A stretch of DNA of 64,000 bases from Microbispora sp. ZYX-F-249. Lineage in GTDB: Bacteria > Actinomycetota > Actinomycetes > Streptosporangiales > Streptosporangiaceae. The translations under genes and the position numbers were made by a program. The stretch lies in NCBI RefSeq assembly GCF_039649665.1, contig NZ_JBDJAW010000030.1, positions 33,087-97,086 of the forward strand. The letters run 5' to 3'. The notes under the pieces are model-generated. The model saw only the letters and a program-made list of their open reading frames with translations. It was not told the origin of the DNA and ran no database searches. Positions within the stretch are counted from its first letter, which is position 1; every line of letters begins with the position of its first letter. This document shows, in pieces, positions 17,044-25,591 of the stretch.

Positions 17044-20000
17044 CTACGTGCACTTGTCGAGGGCTTGGCGGGCCCTTGCCAGCCAGTAGCCCCCGCCCGC
17101 CTGCTCCAGCAGGCGCACCGCCTCCCGTAGGTGGGCCCGGGCCCCCTCGCGGTCCCCCAGCGCCAGCAGCGCCTCGCCCATGTGGCCGTCGTACGCGCCG
17201 TCGATCGTGGTGCAGGTGCCGCTCACGTGCAGCAGCCCGGCGAAGGGACGGAAGGCGTCGTACACCTCCCGGACGATGTCCGGCTCGCCGAGCCGGATCG
17301 CCGCGTGCAGCCGGCACATGGCGGCCATCGCCCAGTGGTAGTCGCGCGGCGGCAGCGGGGTCTCACGCAGGAGCCGCCGGGCGCGCTCGTGCTCGCCCCG
17401 GTCCGCCAGCGCGTACGCCAGGACGTAGCCGAGCCCGGCCATGCCCGTCCGCCGGAACATCTCCTCGACCCATTCCGCCTCCTCGCCGAAGCGGTCCTCC
17501 TGGATGAGCGTCTCGGCCCGCACGGCGAGCATGCCCACCTCGAAGTACGCGAGGTCGGAGAAGGACAGCGTCGCCCTGACGGGCTCGAAGTGGCGAGCCG
17601 GGTCCGGCACCCCCTGGAACAGGTCGAGACCCACGTGTGCGATCGCCGCCTGCAGCGCCAGCGTGGGATTGTGCAGGTCGCGCAGCAGCGCGTCGGTCTC
17701 CGCCAGCAGCGCGCGGGCCTGCCCCACCCTGCCGTGCTCGACGTGGTGGGCGACGAGGTGGAGCTGCGCGATCACCCTGAGCTGGGACGACAGGTCCGGC
17801 TCGGCCAGCAGGCGCCGCGCGGTCCCGGCGACCTGCTCGATGAAGTCCTGTCCCTGCATGGCGAGCAGCCGCAGGTGGAGCACGCGCCGCAGCAGGGCGG
17901 GGTCGCCCACGCGCTCGGCCGCCGCCACGGCCCGCGACGAGACCGCGTCGACCTCGTCCTCGTGACCGGTCTGGGCGTGCACGACGGCCCGGACGGCCTG
18001 CGCCGTCGCCCACGCGGCCGTGTCCGGGGGCAGCTCGCGCACGGCCCGGTCCATCGCCTCCCGCAGGGCGGCCACGTCGAGGCCGTAGCGGAACGGCACC
18101 CAGACGCCGTGCCCCATCGCGATGTCGGCGGCCCTTACCGCCTTCTCCAGGTCGGCGCCGGCCAGGTCGAGCGCCTGCTCGACCGCCTCGTAACCCTCGT
18201 CGAACCGCCCGGCGGCGTAACGGCTCCCGGCCAGCCCGACGGCGAGCTCGAACCGCTCGGCCGCGCCGGCCCCCGCCGGCTCGGCCGCCGCCAGCGCCTC
18301 CTGCCACGAGATGGCCGCGTCGTCGGGCGCGTGCCGCCGCAGGGCCGCCCGCGCGGCGCGGGCGGAGTAGTCCATCGCCATGCGGGCGTTGTCCACGCCG
18401 AGCTCCGCGGCCGCGAGCCAGTGCCGCGCGATCACGGCCGCCCGGTCGTCCCGGTCCCCGTGGACGCGGGTGAGGACGCCCGCGACCTGCTCGTGCACCC
18501 GCGCCCGCCACAGCCGCGACCGGCGCGACAGCAGCGCGTCGGTCACCAGGGCATGGGCGAACTCGTACCCGCCCAGCCGATACGACGACTCCCGGATCAG
18601 CCCCGCGTCGAGGGCCGCGTCGAGCGGCGGCAGCAGGTCGCCGACCGTGACACCGGCGACCTGGGCCAGGACGCCCGCGTCGAACTCGTCACCCATCACC
18701 GCGGCGAGCTCCAGCACACGGGCCGCCTCCTCCCCCAGGCCCGCCACCCGGTGCAGCACGACGTCCAGCACGCCCCGCGGCAGCTCCTCGCCCGCCCGGG
18801 CAAGCTCCGCGAGGAAGAACGGGTTCCCGGCGGTGCGCCCGCGCAGTTCCTCGGCCCTGCGGCTGCCCGGGTCGCGGCCGGACAACTCCCGGACGAGCGC
18901 GCGGACCTCCTCGGTGGCGAGCCCGTCGAGCCCGAACCTGCGCGCGCCGAGCCGCGACAGCGCCGACAGCGTGCCGGTGAGCGCCGACGCCTCGTGCCGC
19001 CGGAAGGTCGCCACCAGCAGCAGGCCCGGCCGGGCGGTGGACGCCACGTGGACCAGCAGCCGCAGCGTCGCGTCGTCGGCCGCGTGGATGTCCTCCAGAA
19101 CGACGATCACCGGGCCGATGCCGGCCAGGAACGTGCCGACCGCCTCGAAGAACCGCAGCCGCGCCCCCTGCGCGTCGGACGCCGGGATCGCCTCCACGCC
19201 GCCCGACAGGAACGTGCTCACCTCGCCGGGCAGGGCGGCCTCCGGGGCCGCGGCGGCGAGGTCGCACAGCACCCGTTCCCAGGGCCACAGGGCGGGCGCG
19301 GTCTCGTGGTCGGGACTCGACCCCCAGCCCACGGGCACGTCGGCGGTCGCGCGGAACCGCTTCAGCAGGCTCGTCTTGCCGACGCCCGGCTCGCCGTCCA
19401 CCAGCACGACCTGCCCGGCGGCGGACGACGCCTCGGCCGCCTCGTACAGGAACTCCAGCGCGCTCTGCCTGCCGACGAAGACCGGCTGTTGCGCCGCGGG
19501 CTCGGGAGCCCTGCGCACCGTCGTCTCCTTCGGCGACCGCGCCGAAGGCCGCTGCGGGGGCTGCGGAGGGAGCAGCGCGGGGTCCTGGCGCAGCACCGCG
19601 CTTTCGAGCCCCCGCAGCCGCGGCCCGGGGTCGATGCCGAGCTCCCCGGCGAGCACCTCGCGCACCCGGCGCAGGCATTCGAGGGCCGCCGCCTGCCGGT
19701 CCGCCCGGTAGTGGGCCAGCACCAGCAGTTCCCAGGCACGCTCCCGCAGGGGATGCTCGCGGACGAACGAGTCCAGCAGCGCGACCACGTCCGTGTGGCG
19801 GCCGAGCTCCAGCAGGGCCGCGGCCAGCCCCTCCACCGCGTCCAGCCGCACCTGTTCCAGGCGGCCGATCTCCGGCTGCGCCCACTCCTCGGACCGCACG
19901 TCCGCGTACGGGTCGCCTCGCCACAGGTCGAGCGCCTCGGCGAGGGCGGTGGCCGCCACCTCGTGCCGTCCCCCGGCGAGATGGCCGGCCCCTGCCGACG

Positions 20001-20331
20001 CGAGCGTCTCGAAGTCCCTCGTGTCGAGGCCGAGCCCCCCGGTCATGAGGCCGTACCCGTCGGCGGCGCTGACCAGGACGGCCGAGGTCGCACCCGGCCG
20101 CCGGCCGGGCTCCAGCAGGCGGCGCAGGTTGGAGACGTAGACCTGCAGACTCCCCTGGGCGCTGGGCGGGGGGTTGCCCGACCACAGCCGGTCCGCAAGG
20201 AGGTCCACGGGGAGCACGCGGTCGGCGTGCATCGCGAGGAGAGCCAGGAGGGCTCGCTGCTTCGGCGGTCCGGCCGGTACGGCCTGCCCGTCCACGACGA
20301 GTTCCATGGGCCCGAGGACGTTCAGCCGCAC
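17044..20331 (-). CDS. SARP-family transcriptional regulator with ATPase and TPR-like domains
   Basis: 1095 residues, large AfsR/SARP type. An OmpR-like winged helix comes first (VRLNVLGPMELVVDG to VYVSNLRRLL, ~1-95). A bacterial transcriptional activation domain follows (~100-245), then an AAA/STAND ATPase (Walker A DGEPGVGKTS, ~312-321; Walker B VIVVLEDIHA), and finally a long helical TPR-like region to the end. I take GTG 20331 because the canonical first strand begins there; the longer frame upstream is basic and low-complexity. Such proteins often activate secondary-metabolite genes, but none is in this window. A perfect inverted repeat lies 23 bp upstream. Confidence 0.9.
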   Translation of the reverse strand: MRLNVLGPMELVVDGQAVPAGPPKQRALLALLAMHADRVLPVDLLADRLWSGNPPPSAQGSLQVYVSNLRRLLEPGRRPGATSAVLVSAADGYGLMTGGLGLDTRDFETLASAGAGHLAGGRHEVAATALAEALDLWRGDPYADVRSEEWAQPEIGRLEQVRLDAVEGLAAALLELGRHTDVVALLDSFVREHPLRERAWELLVLAHYRADRQAAALECLRRVREVLAGELGIDPGPRLRGLESAVLRQDPALLPPQPPQRPSARSPKETTVRRAPEPAAQQPVFVGRQSALEFLYEAAEASSAAGQVVLVDGEPGVGKTSLLKRFRATADVPVGWGSSPDHETAPALWPWERVLCDLAAAAPEAALPGEVSTFLSGGVEAIPASDAQGARLRFFEAVGTFLAGIGPVIVVLEDIHAADDATLRLLVHVASTARPGLLLVATFRRHEASALTGTLSALSRLGARRFGLDGLATEEVRALVRELSGRDPGSRRAEELRGRTAGNPFFLAELARAGEELPRGVLDVVLHRVAGLGEEAARVLELAAVMGDEFDAGVLAQVAGVTVGDLLPPLDAALDAGLIRESSYRLGGYEFAHALVTDALLSRRSRLWRARVHEQVAGVLTRVHGDRDDRAAVIARHWLAAAELGVDNARMAMDYSARAARAALRRHAPDDAAISWQEALAAAEPAGAGAAERFELAVGLAGSRYAAGRFDEGYEAVEQALDLAGADLEKAVRAADIAMGHGVWVPFRYGLDVAALREAMDRAVRELPPDTAAWATAQAVRAVVHAQTGHEDEVDAVSSRAVAAAERVGDPALLRRVLHLRLLAMQGQDFIEQVAGTARRLLAEPDLSSQLRVIAQLHLVAHHVEHGRVGQARALLAETDALLRDLHNPTLALQAAIAHVGLDLFQGVPDPARHFEPVRATLSFSDLAYFEVGMLAVRAETLIQEDRFGEEAEWVEEMFRRTGMAGLGYVLAYALADRGEHERARRLLRETPLPPRDYHWAMAAMCRLHAAIRLGEPDIVREVYDAFRPFAGLLHVSGTCTTIDGAYDGHMGEALLALGDREGARAHLREAVRLLEQAGGGYWLARARQALDKCT

Positions 20332-20353
20332 GGGCCAATGGTACGGAGGAGCC

Positions 20354-20374
20354 TGACAACCGGTCCAGTTGTCA
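20354..20374. promoter_or_regulatory. inverted repeat upstream of SARP gene
   Basis: TGACAAC (20354-20360) and GTTGTCA (20368-20374) form a perfect 7-bp inverted repeat with a 7-bp spacer. It lies in the gap between the divergent SARP gene (start 20331) and the metallopeptidase gene (start 20496). It is a plausible operator for either; the binding protein is unknown. Confidence 0.45.
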
Positions 20375-20495
20375 CATCTCCGGAAACGTCCGGCGTTCCG
20401 GCAGCGCGACCGGGACCGCGCGAGCCCTCCGGGCGACCTGGAGTCCCCTCCGGCGGGATCTTCTCGTCGCCGGACGCAGCTACCATTTGCCCACA

Positions 20496-21359
20496 ATGCG
20501 ACGCTATCCCCCCTTGCTCCTGGTCTGTCTTCTCGCGACGGCCTGCATCGCCGATCCCACCGCCAGGGCGACCCCCGTGCCGGCCGCACCGTCGACCGGG
20601 GCGCTCGCGTCGCCGGCGCCCGCCTCACCCTCGCCCCCGGCGCCGTCCGGGCCCCGGCTGGTCTCGGTGCCCACAGGTGAGAGCGCCGCCCTCGAAAGCC
20701 CGCTATACGCCGCGCCGCGGACGAGCGCCCGCTGCGAGATGCCGGCGATCAAGCCGGACCACTGGGGCTCGATGAAGAGGTACCTCGGATCGGCGTCGGC
20801 CTGCCTGGACCGCGTCTGGACGCGCGAGTTCGCCGCGGTGCGGGTCTTCTACTCCCCGCCCCGGCGCAGGTACGTCCGGCACCACACGCGCGATCCCCAG
20901 TGCGGGACGATGCCCGCCAAGGGCGCCTCCGGCACCTACTGCCCGCTCACCTCGACCTATTACATCCTCGTGCCCCGGGACGTCATCGGACCGTGGGGGG
21001 CGGCGTGGGCGGCGCAGCTGACCGCCCACGAGTACGGGCATCACGTGCAGTACATGACGAACATCCTCGACTACGCCGACTTCCGGTCCGAATCCGCCTC
21101 CAAACGAGCGATCGACCTCGACAGCCGGCGGCTCGAGCTCCAGGCCGAGTGCCTGTCCGGAGTGGCTCTCAAGGCGGCGCGCGGCGGCCTGCCGCCGTTG
21201 ACGCGGTTCCAGGACCTCTACACCGGCCGGCTCCCCGCACAGTGGGTGCGTGACCACGGCCGCCCGAGCACACAGCGGCGCTGGTTCGAGAGGGGATGGC
21301 GCAGCGGCAGGCCCGGCTCGTGCGACACCTGGTCGGGACCGGAGCGCGAGGTCAGCTGA
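20496..21359 (+). CDS. secreted lipoprotein, neutral zinc metallopeptidase (YpfJ-like)
   Basis: 287 residues. The N-terminus has a lipobox LLATAC (Cys17), so it should be lipid-anchored outside the membrane. A Pro/Ala/Ser-rich linker (~25-55) precedes a peptidase domain with the zinc motif HEYGHH (His178, Glu179, His182) and the downstream block RRLELQAECLSG, which contains the probable third ligand. This matches the putative neutral zinc metallopeptidase family. Paired cysteines (CGTMPAKG...TYC) may form disulfides. It is paralogous to the gene at 23399. I use ATG 20496 rather than TTG 20487. Confidence 0.88.
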   Translation: MRRYPPLLLVCLLATACIADPTARATPVPAAPSTGALASPAPASPSPPAPSGPRLVSVPTGESAALESPLYAAPRTSARCEMPAIKPDHWGSMKRYLGSASACLDRVWTREFAAVRVFYSPPRRRYVRHHTRDPQCGTMPAKGASGTYCPLTSTYYILVPRDVIGPWGAAWAAQLTAHEYGHHVQYMTNILDYADFRSESASKRAIDLDSRRLELQAECLSGVALKAARGGLPPLTRFQDLYTGRLPAQWVRDHGRPSTQRRWFERGWRSGRPGSCDTWSGPEREVS

Positions 21360-21376
21360 CCTCCGTCTCGGCACGC

Positions 21377-21393
21377 CTCCGCCGCCCGCGGAG
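21377..21393. terminator. short hairpin between convergent genes
   Basis: CTCCGC and GCGGAG pair across a 5-nt loop between the metallopeptidase stop (21359) and the folP2 stop (21408). There is no U-tract. Weak evidence. Confidence 0.3.
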
Positions 21394-21407
21394 ATGAGGC
21401 ACCTCGC

Positions 21408-22289
21408 TCAGGCGGGCGCGCCGCCGAGGCGGGAGACCACCGCGAGAGCCGTACGGGCGCTCGCCGCGTCGTGCACGCGGAACACCCGGGCGCCCTGCAG
21501 CGCCGACACGGTGAGCGTCGCCAGCGTGCCGGCGTGGCGATCCTCCACGGGCAGGCCGCCCAGGGTCTCCCCGACGAAGTCCTTGTTGGAGACGGCCACC
21601 AGCACCGGCCACCCCGTGGCCGTCAGCTCGCCGAGCCGCCTGCTGACCTCCAGCGAGTGCCACGTGTTCTTGCCGAAGTCGTGCGCCGGGTCGACCAGGA
21701 TCGCGTCGCGGCGGACCCCCGCCGCGACCGCCCGCTCCGCGAGGTCCGTCGTGTACGTGATCACGTCGGCCACCACGTCGTCGTACGCGATGCGGTGGGG
21801 CCGGGTGCGCGGCTCCACCCGCCCGGCGTGCGCGCACACCAGGCCGATGCCGTACGCCGCGGCGACCTCGGCGAGCTCGGGGTCCACACCGCCCCAGGTG
21901 TCGTTGAGCAGGTCGGCCCCGGCCTCCGCGACGACCTTGGCGACCTCCGACCGCCAGGTGTCGACACTGATGATCACGCCGGGGTGCCGCTCGCGCACCG
22001 CGGCGACGACCTCGGCCACGCGGCGGATCTCCTCGGCCGGGTCGACCTCCGTGCCGGGACCGGCCTTGACGCCGCCGATGTCCACGATGTCCGCGCCCCC
22101 CTCGATCTGGCGGGAGGCGGCGTCCACGGCGGCGGAGAAGGCGTAGGTCGATCCCCTGTCGTAGAAGGAGTCGGGGGTCCGATTGACCACGGCCATGACC
22201 GCGAAGTCACCGGGACCGAAGGCGCGGCCGCGCAGGCGCAGGACGGACGGAGGGCCGGGCGCCTCGGCGGGCATCGGCGTAGTGGACAT
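21408..22289 (-). CDS. folP2: dihydropteroate synthase homologue, FolP2 type
   Basis: 293-residue TIM barrel of the pterin-binding family. It carries the actinobacterial FolP2 hallmarks: VVNRTPDSFYDRGS (instead of NVTPDSFSDGG), DIGGVKAGPG (instead of the STRPG loop), SVDTWRSEVAK, NDTWGGVDP, DPAHDFGKNTW and VSNKDFVGETLGG. In mycobacteria the FolP2 protein is, from memory, not an active dihydropteroate synthase, so calling this a folate enzyme would be unsafe. ATG 22289 is the start; upstream in-frame codons lack a recognisable site. The folate genes folB and folK are not next to it. Confidence 0.88.
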   Translation of the reverse strand: MSTTPMPAEAPGPPSVLRLRGRAFGPGDFAVMAVVNRTPDSFYDRGSTYAFSAAVDAASRQIEGGADIVDIGGVKAGPGTEVDPAEEIRRVAEVVAAVRERHPGVIISVDTWRSEVAKVVAEAGADLLNDTWGGVDPELAEVAAAYGIGLVCAHAGRVEPRTRPHRIAYDDVVADVITYTTDLAERAVAAGVRRDAILVDPAHDFGKNTWHSLEVSRRLGELTATGWPVLVAVSNKDFVGETLGGLPVEDRHAGTLATLTVSALQGARVFRVHDAASARTALAVVSRLGGAPA

Positions 22290-22377
22290 CGCCCGCCAGC
22301 GTACTAGGTGAGAGTCGTCCGATCCGTGCCCGCCGGACGCCCACGCCGATGGAACGGTCCAAAACGCGGGCATACGC

Positions 22378-23247
22378 TCACGCCGCGGAGCCGCCCTCGG
22401 CCAGGGCCACGAAGTCCTGCGCCATCGCGGGCAGCCGCCGCCGGGCGTGCACGACCGCGATGATCTTCCGGAGTGAGGGATCCAGCGATCGGACCACCAG
22501 GCCGGCCCTGGCCGCCTGCTCAGCCATGCTCCGGTACCACAGCAGCGAGGCCCGCCCCTCCCGTACGGCCCGCAGCCAGCCCCGGCGCTCGTCGGACTCG
22601 ACGGCGGGGATCGGGCGGACGCCGTACGTGGCGAAGATCTGGTCGAACTCCCTGCGGCGCGGGCTGCCGGGGGCGGGCAGCACCAGCCGCATGCCGTCCA
22701 GCCGGGCCACGGGGACGGGATCGGGCAGGTCGAGGCCGGGCGGGGAGATCAGCACGATCTCCTGGCGTTCGAGCGGGTGGCTCACCAGGTCGGTGGGCAC
22801 CGGGAGATCGGTCAGCCCGAGATCGGCGCGCTGCTCGCGGACCGCGCTGACCACCCCCTCCCGGCCCTCGCACCGCACGATGTGCACCCGGATCCCGGGA
22901 TGCTCCGCGGCGTAGGCGGGCAGCAGGCGCCCGGCGAGACCGGGCTCCAGGCTCGGAGTGGACGCGATCCGCAGTTCGGCGCCGGAGGAGTTGCCCTGCG
23001 TCGCGAGGGCCTCGATCTCGGCCACCGCGTCGAGGGCCTCGCGGGCCAGCTTCACGACCCGGCGTCCCTGGGCCGTCACGACGACCCCGCGGCCCGAGCG
23101 CGCGAAAAGCGTCATTCCGAGTTCGCGTTCCAGGTCGCGTATCGCGCGGGACAGCGCGGGCTGCGCGATATAGAGCGATCTGGCGGCATCGGTCATGGTG
23201 CGGTGCTCCGCAGTGGCGACCACGTAACGGAGCTGCTGCAGATTCAT
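22378..23247 (-). CDS. LysR-family transcriptional regulator
   Basis: 289 residues. The N-terminal winged helix ([20 protein letters not shown], then [19 protein letters not shown]) is the classic LysR type, followed by a periplasmic-binding-protein-like effector domain (~90-285; [20 protein letters not shown]). It is a cytoplasmic regulator that usually acts on a divergent gene; the divergent neighbour is the metallopeptidase at 23399, 151 bp away. The effector is unknown. Confidence 0.93.
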   Translation of the reverse strand: MNLQQLRYVVATAEHRTMTDAARSLYIAQPALSRAIRDLERELGMTLFARSGRGVVVTAQGRRVVKLAREALDAVAEIEALATQGNSSGAELRIASTPSLEPGLAGRLLPAYAAEHPGIRVHIVRCEGREGVVSAVREQRADLGLTDLPVPTDLVSHPLERQEIVLISPPGLDLPDPVPVARLDGMRLVLPAPGSPRRREFDQIFATYGVRPIPAVESDERRGWLRAVREGRASLLWYRSMAEQAARAGLVVRSLDPSLRKIIAVVHARRRLPAMAQDFVALAEGGSAA

Positions 23248-23398
23248 GCGAAAAACGCTAGGGCAGACGAGCCCGGCGATTCCGGAACATCGCAGAGATC
23301 ACGCCGGTCGATTACCCATCGTGCCCGACATCTGCTACATCCGTGATGGATGAGATTTCAGTATTCTTTTGCCCCAAATCCACAAAGGGGGCAATGTC

Positions 23399-25504
23399 GT
23401 GGCGCAGCAGTACCCTCCCCAGGAGCAGCCCGGGGGGAGTCCTTCCTATTCAGGGCCGCCGTTTCCGCCGCCCGAGGCTGTGCCCGGCTCGCCGGACGGA
23501 CCGCGATCACCCGGCGCGGCGCCGGGACCGTACGGCCCGCCCGCGTGGGGTGGCCCGGGCGGGCCGGGCATGCCGGAGGGCGGCGTCCCGCAATCCGGAC
23601 CCGGAGCATGGAACGGATCGTCCGGATGGCCTCCCTCTCCGGGAGAGCAGCCCGGCCACCCGGGTGGCCCCGGCCCTTACCCCGGCGCGGCGCCCTATCC
23701 GCCGCCCCCGCGGCAGCAGAGCGGTCCCCATGCGCCCGGGACGCATCCCCAGGGACCGGCCGCGCCCCCGAACGGCCCGTCCCACGGCGGCCCCCAGGGT
23801 CACGGCGGGCAGCAGGGCTACGGCGGGCAGCAGCCCTATGCGCAGGCCGGGCCGCCCCCCGGCCACGGCGCCCACCCGGCGGCCCCGGCGCAGGGCGGCC
23901 TCCCTCCGCAGAACGGCCCTCAGCCGGGCCCGACGCCGTACCAGCCCGGAGCCCAGTATCAGGGGGGAACGCAGCACCAGGGCGGCGAGTGGTACCCGCA
24001 GACCCCGGCGTGGCCGGGCGCGACGGGTGAGGGGCCGCACGCACAGGCACAGGCACAGTCCCCCGCCGCCTACGCGTCCCCGCCGTCTCCCGCCGCGCCG
24101 ACCGGCGCTCCGTACGGTCCGGCGAACGGAGCCGCGGGGCATCCGGGCGGCCACCCGGGCGGCCAGACGTACGCGCCGGGCGGCCCCGCGTACCCGGCGA
24201 GCGGCGCTGTCCAGGCTCCGCCGGCGAACCCGGCGAACCCGGCGAACCCGGCGTACCCGGCGGCCCCGGCGGCCTTCGCCCCGCCGCAGCCTCCGCCGCC
24301 CGCGGGAACTCCGGCCTGGGGAACGCCACCTCAGGGGTCACCGCCGCAGGGAACACCGGCCCAGGGAACCCCGCCCGCGCCGCAGGGCATGCCGTTCCCG
24401 CCGGCGCCGCCGCAGGGGCCTCAGGCACCGCCGCAGGGACCGCAGGCACCGCCGCAGGGGCCCGGATGGGCGCCGCAGCCTCCTCCTCCCCCGCGTGGGC
24501 CGGCCGCTCCCTTTCCGCCGCCCGCCTGGCGTCCGCCCCGCCGCAAGTCCGGTGCGGGGGCCGTCGTCGGCGCGCTGATAGGCGTGCTCGCGGTCGTCTT
24601 CGTGCTCGTCGTGGTGGTGGCCGCGCTGGCGGGCCTGTCGGACCACGAGGAGACGGTCTCGCCCGTCGCTCTTCCGACCCTCACCTTCTCGCCGTTCCCG
24701 TCGCACCAGAACACCACGGACACGGAACCGACTCACAAGCCCACGACCCAGCCCTCGAAGCAGCCAACGACGCGGCCGACCCCGGTGCTCAACCGCACGA
24801 CGAAGAACAACAGCCTCTACCGGGCCGGATCGCCGGCGAAGACGAACTGCCGGGCCGGGAACGCCAGCATCTACAACCACGCGCAGTTCAAGGCACTGAT
24901 CCTCAAGACCGGCGCGTGCATGGGCAAGGCGTGGGCACCGGCGCTGCAACGGGCCGGGATCGCGTGGAGCCCGCCGAAGTACATGATCGCGGCCCGTAAG
25001 GGCAGGGGCGCCTGCGGCGACTACCCCGCCCCCGGCAGCAACGTCCCCTACTACTGCCCGAGCAACAGCACCATTTACGCCTCCACCTCGGCGATGGCGA
25101 GGGAGTACGGCCCGCTCGGGTCGTGGAACGGGATCATCATCAGCATGATGGCCCATGAGTACGGCCACCACATCCAGAGCCTCTCGGGCATCTCCGACTC
25201 CTGGTGGCGGCAGACGCTCGACTCCACCTCGCGCAGCGGACGGATGGCCCTGAGCCGCCGGCACGAACTGCAGGCGACGTGTTTCGGCGGCATGTTCATG
25301 CGGTCGGTCGCCGCCTCGTATCCGATCGACGCCACCCGGCGCAACACGCTTCTGTGGGCGTACAGCCACCTGGGCGACCCGCCCGGAGGCCCGCGCGACC
25401 ACGGCAACACGCGCAGCAACGCCGCGTGGTTCCGCCAGGGGTACACCCGCCCGATGACCTACCAGTGCAACACCTGGGTCGTCGGGTCCGCGTCCGTTTC
25501 CTGA
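23399..25504 (+). CDS. membrane-anchored neutral zinc metallopeptidase with long Pro/Gly/Gln-rich cytoplasmic tail
   Basis: 701 residues. Residues 1-380 are almost only Pro, Gly, Gln, Ala and Tyr, with short repeats such as PANPANPANPAYPAAP and QGPQAPPQGPQAPPQG. One transmembrane helix follows (~387-413, VVGALIGVLAVVFVLVVV), then a Thr/Pro linker and a peptidase domain with HEYGHH (His586, Glu587, His590) and RHELQATCFGG. The domain is paralogous to that at 20496. The topology places the tail inside and the peptidase outside. GTG 23399 is preceded by AAAGGGGGC. Such low-complexity tails can act as scaffolds (inference). Confidence 0.88.
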   Translation: MAQQYPPQEQPGGSPSYSGPPFPPPEAVPGSPDGPRSPGAAPGPYGPPAWGGPGGPGMPEGGVPQSGPGAWNGSSGWPPSPGEQPGHPGGPGPYPGAAPYPPPPRQQSGPHAPGTHPQGPAAPPNGPSHGGPQGHGGQQGYGGQQPYAQAGPPPGHGAHPAAPAQGGLPPQNGPQPGPTPYQPGAQYQGGTQHQGGEWYPQTPAWPGATGEGPHAQAQAQSPAAYASPPSPAAPTGAPYGPANGAAGHPGGHPGGQTYAPGGPAYPASGAVQAPPANPANPANPAYPAAPAAFAPPQPPPPAGTPAWGTPPQGSPPQGTPAQGTPPAPQGMPFPPAPPQGPQAPPQGPQAPPQGPGWAPQPPPPPRGPAAPFPPPAWRPPRRKSGAGAVVGALIGVLAVVFVLVVVVAALAGLSDHEETVSPVALPTLTFSPFPSHQNTTDTEPTHKPTTQPSKQPTTRPTPVLNRTTKNNSLYRAGSPAKTNCRAGNASIYNHAQFKALILKTGACMGKAWAPALQRAGIAWSPPKYMIAARKGRGACGDYPAPGSNVPYYCPSNSTIYASTSAMAREYGPLGSWNGIIISMMAHEYGHHIQSLSGISDSWWRQTLDSTSRSGRMALSRRHELQATCFGGMFMRSVAASYPIDATRRNTLLWAYSHLGDPPGGPRDHGNTRSNAAWFRQGYTRPMTYQCNTWVVGSASVS

Positions 25505-25591
25505 TCACCGGCTTGATGATCTACGTCTACCTTGTCCGGATATGGGGGTTAGAATCCCTAGCCACGGCTTCGGAGGAGAGAGCGGTGAACC

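Noticed and set aside
17044..20628. Start of the SARP gene at 20628 instead of 20331
   Set aside because: The extra 99 residues are basic and without domain, and the winged-helix domain begins exactly at GTG 20331.
23400..24540. Repeated CCGCAGGG-like words, checked as a CRISPR or minisatellite array
   Set aside because: Irregular unit lengths and in-frame Pro/Gln/Gly coding show they are part of the disordered tail, not spacer-repeat structure.
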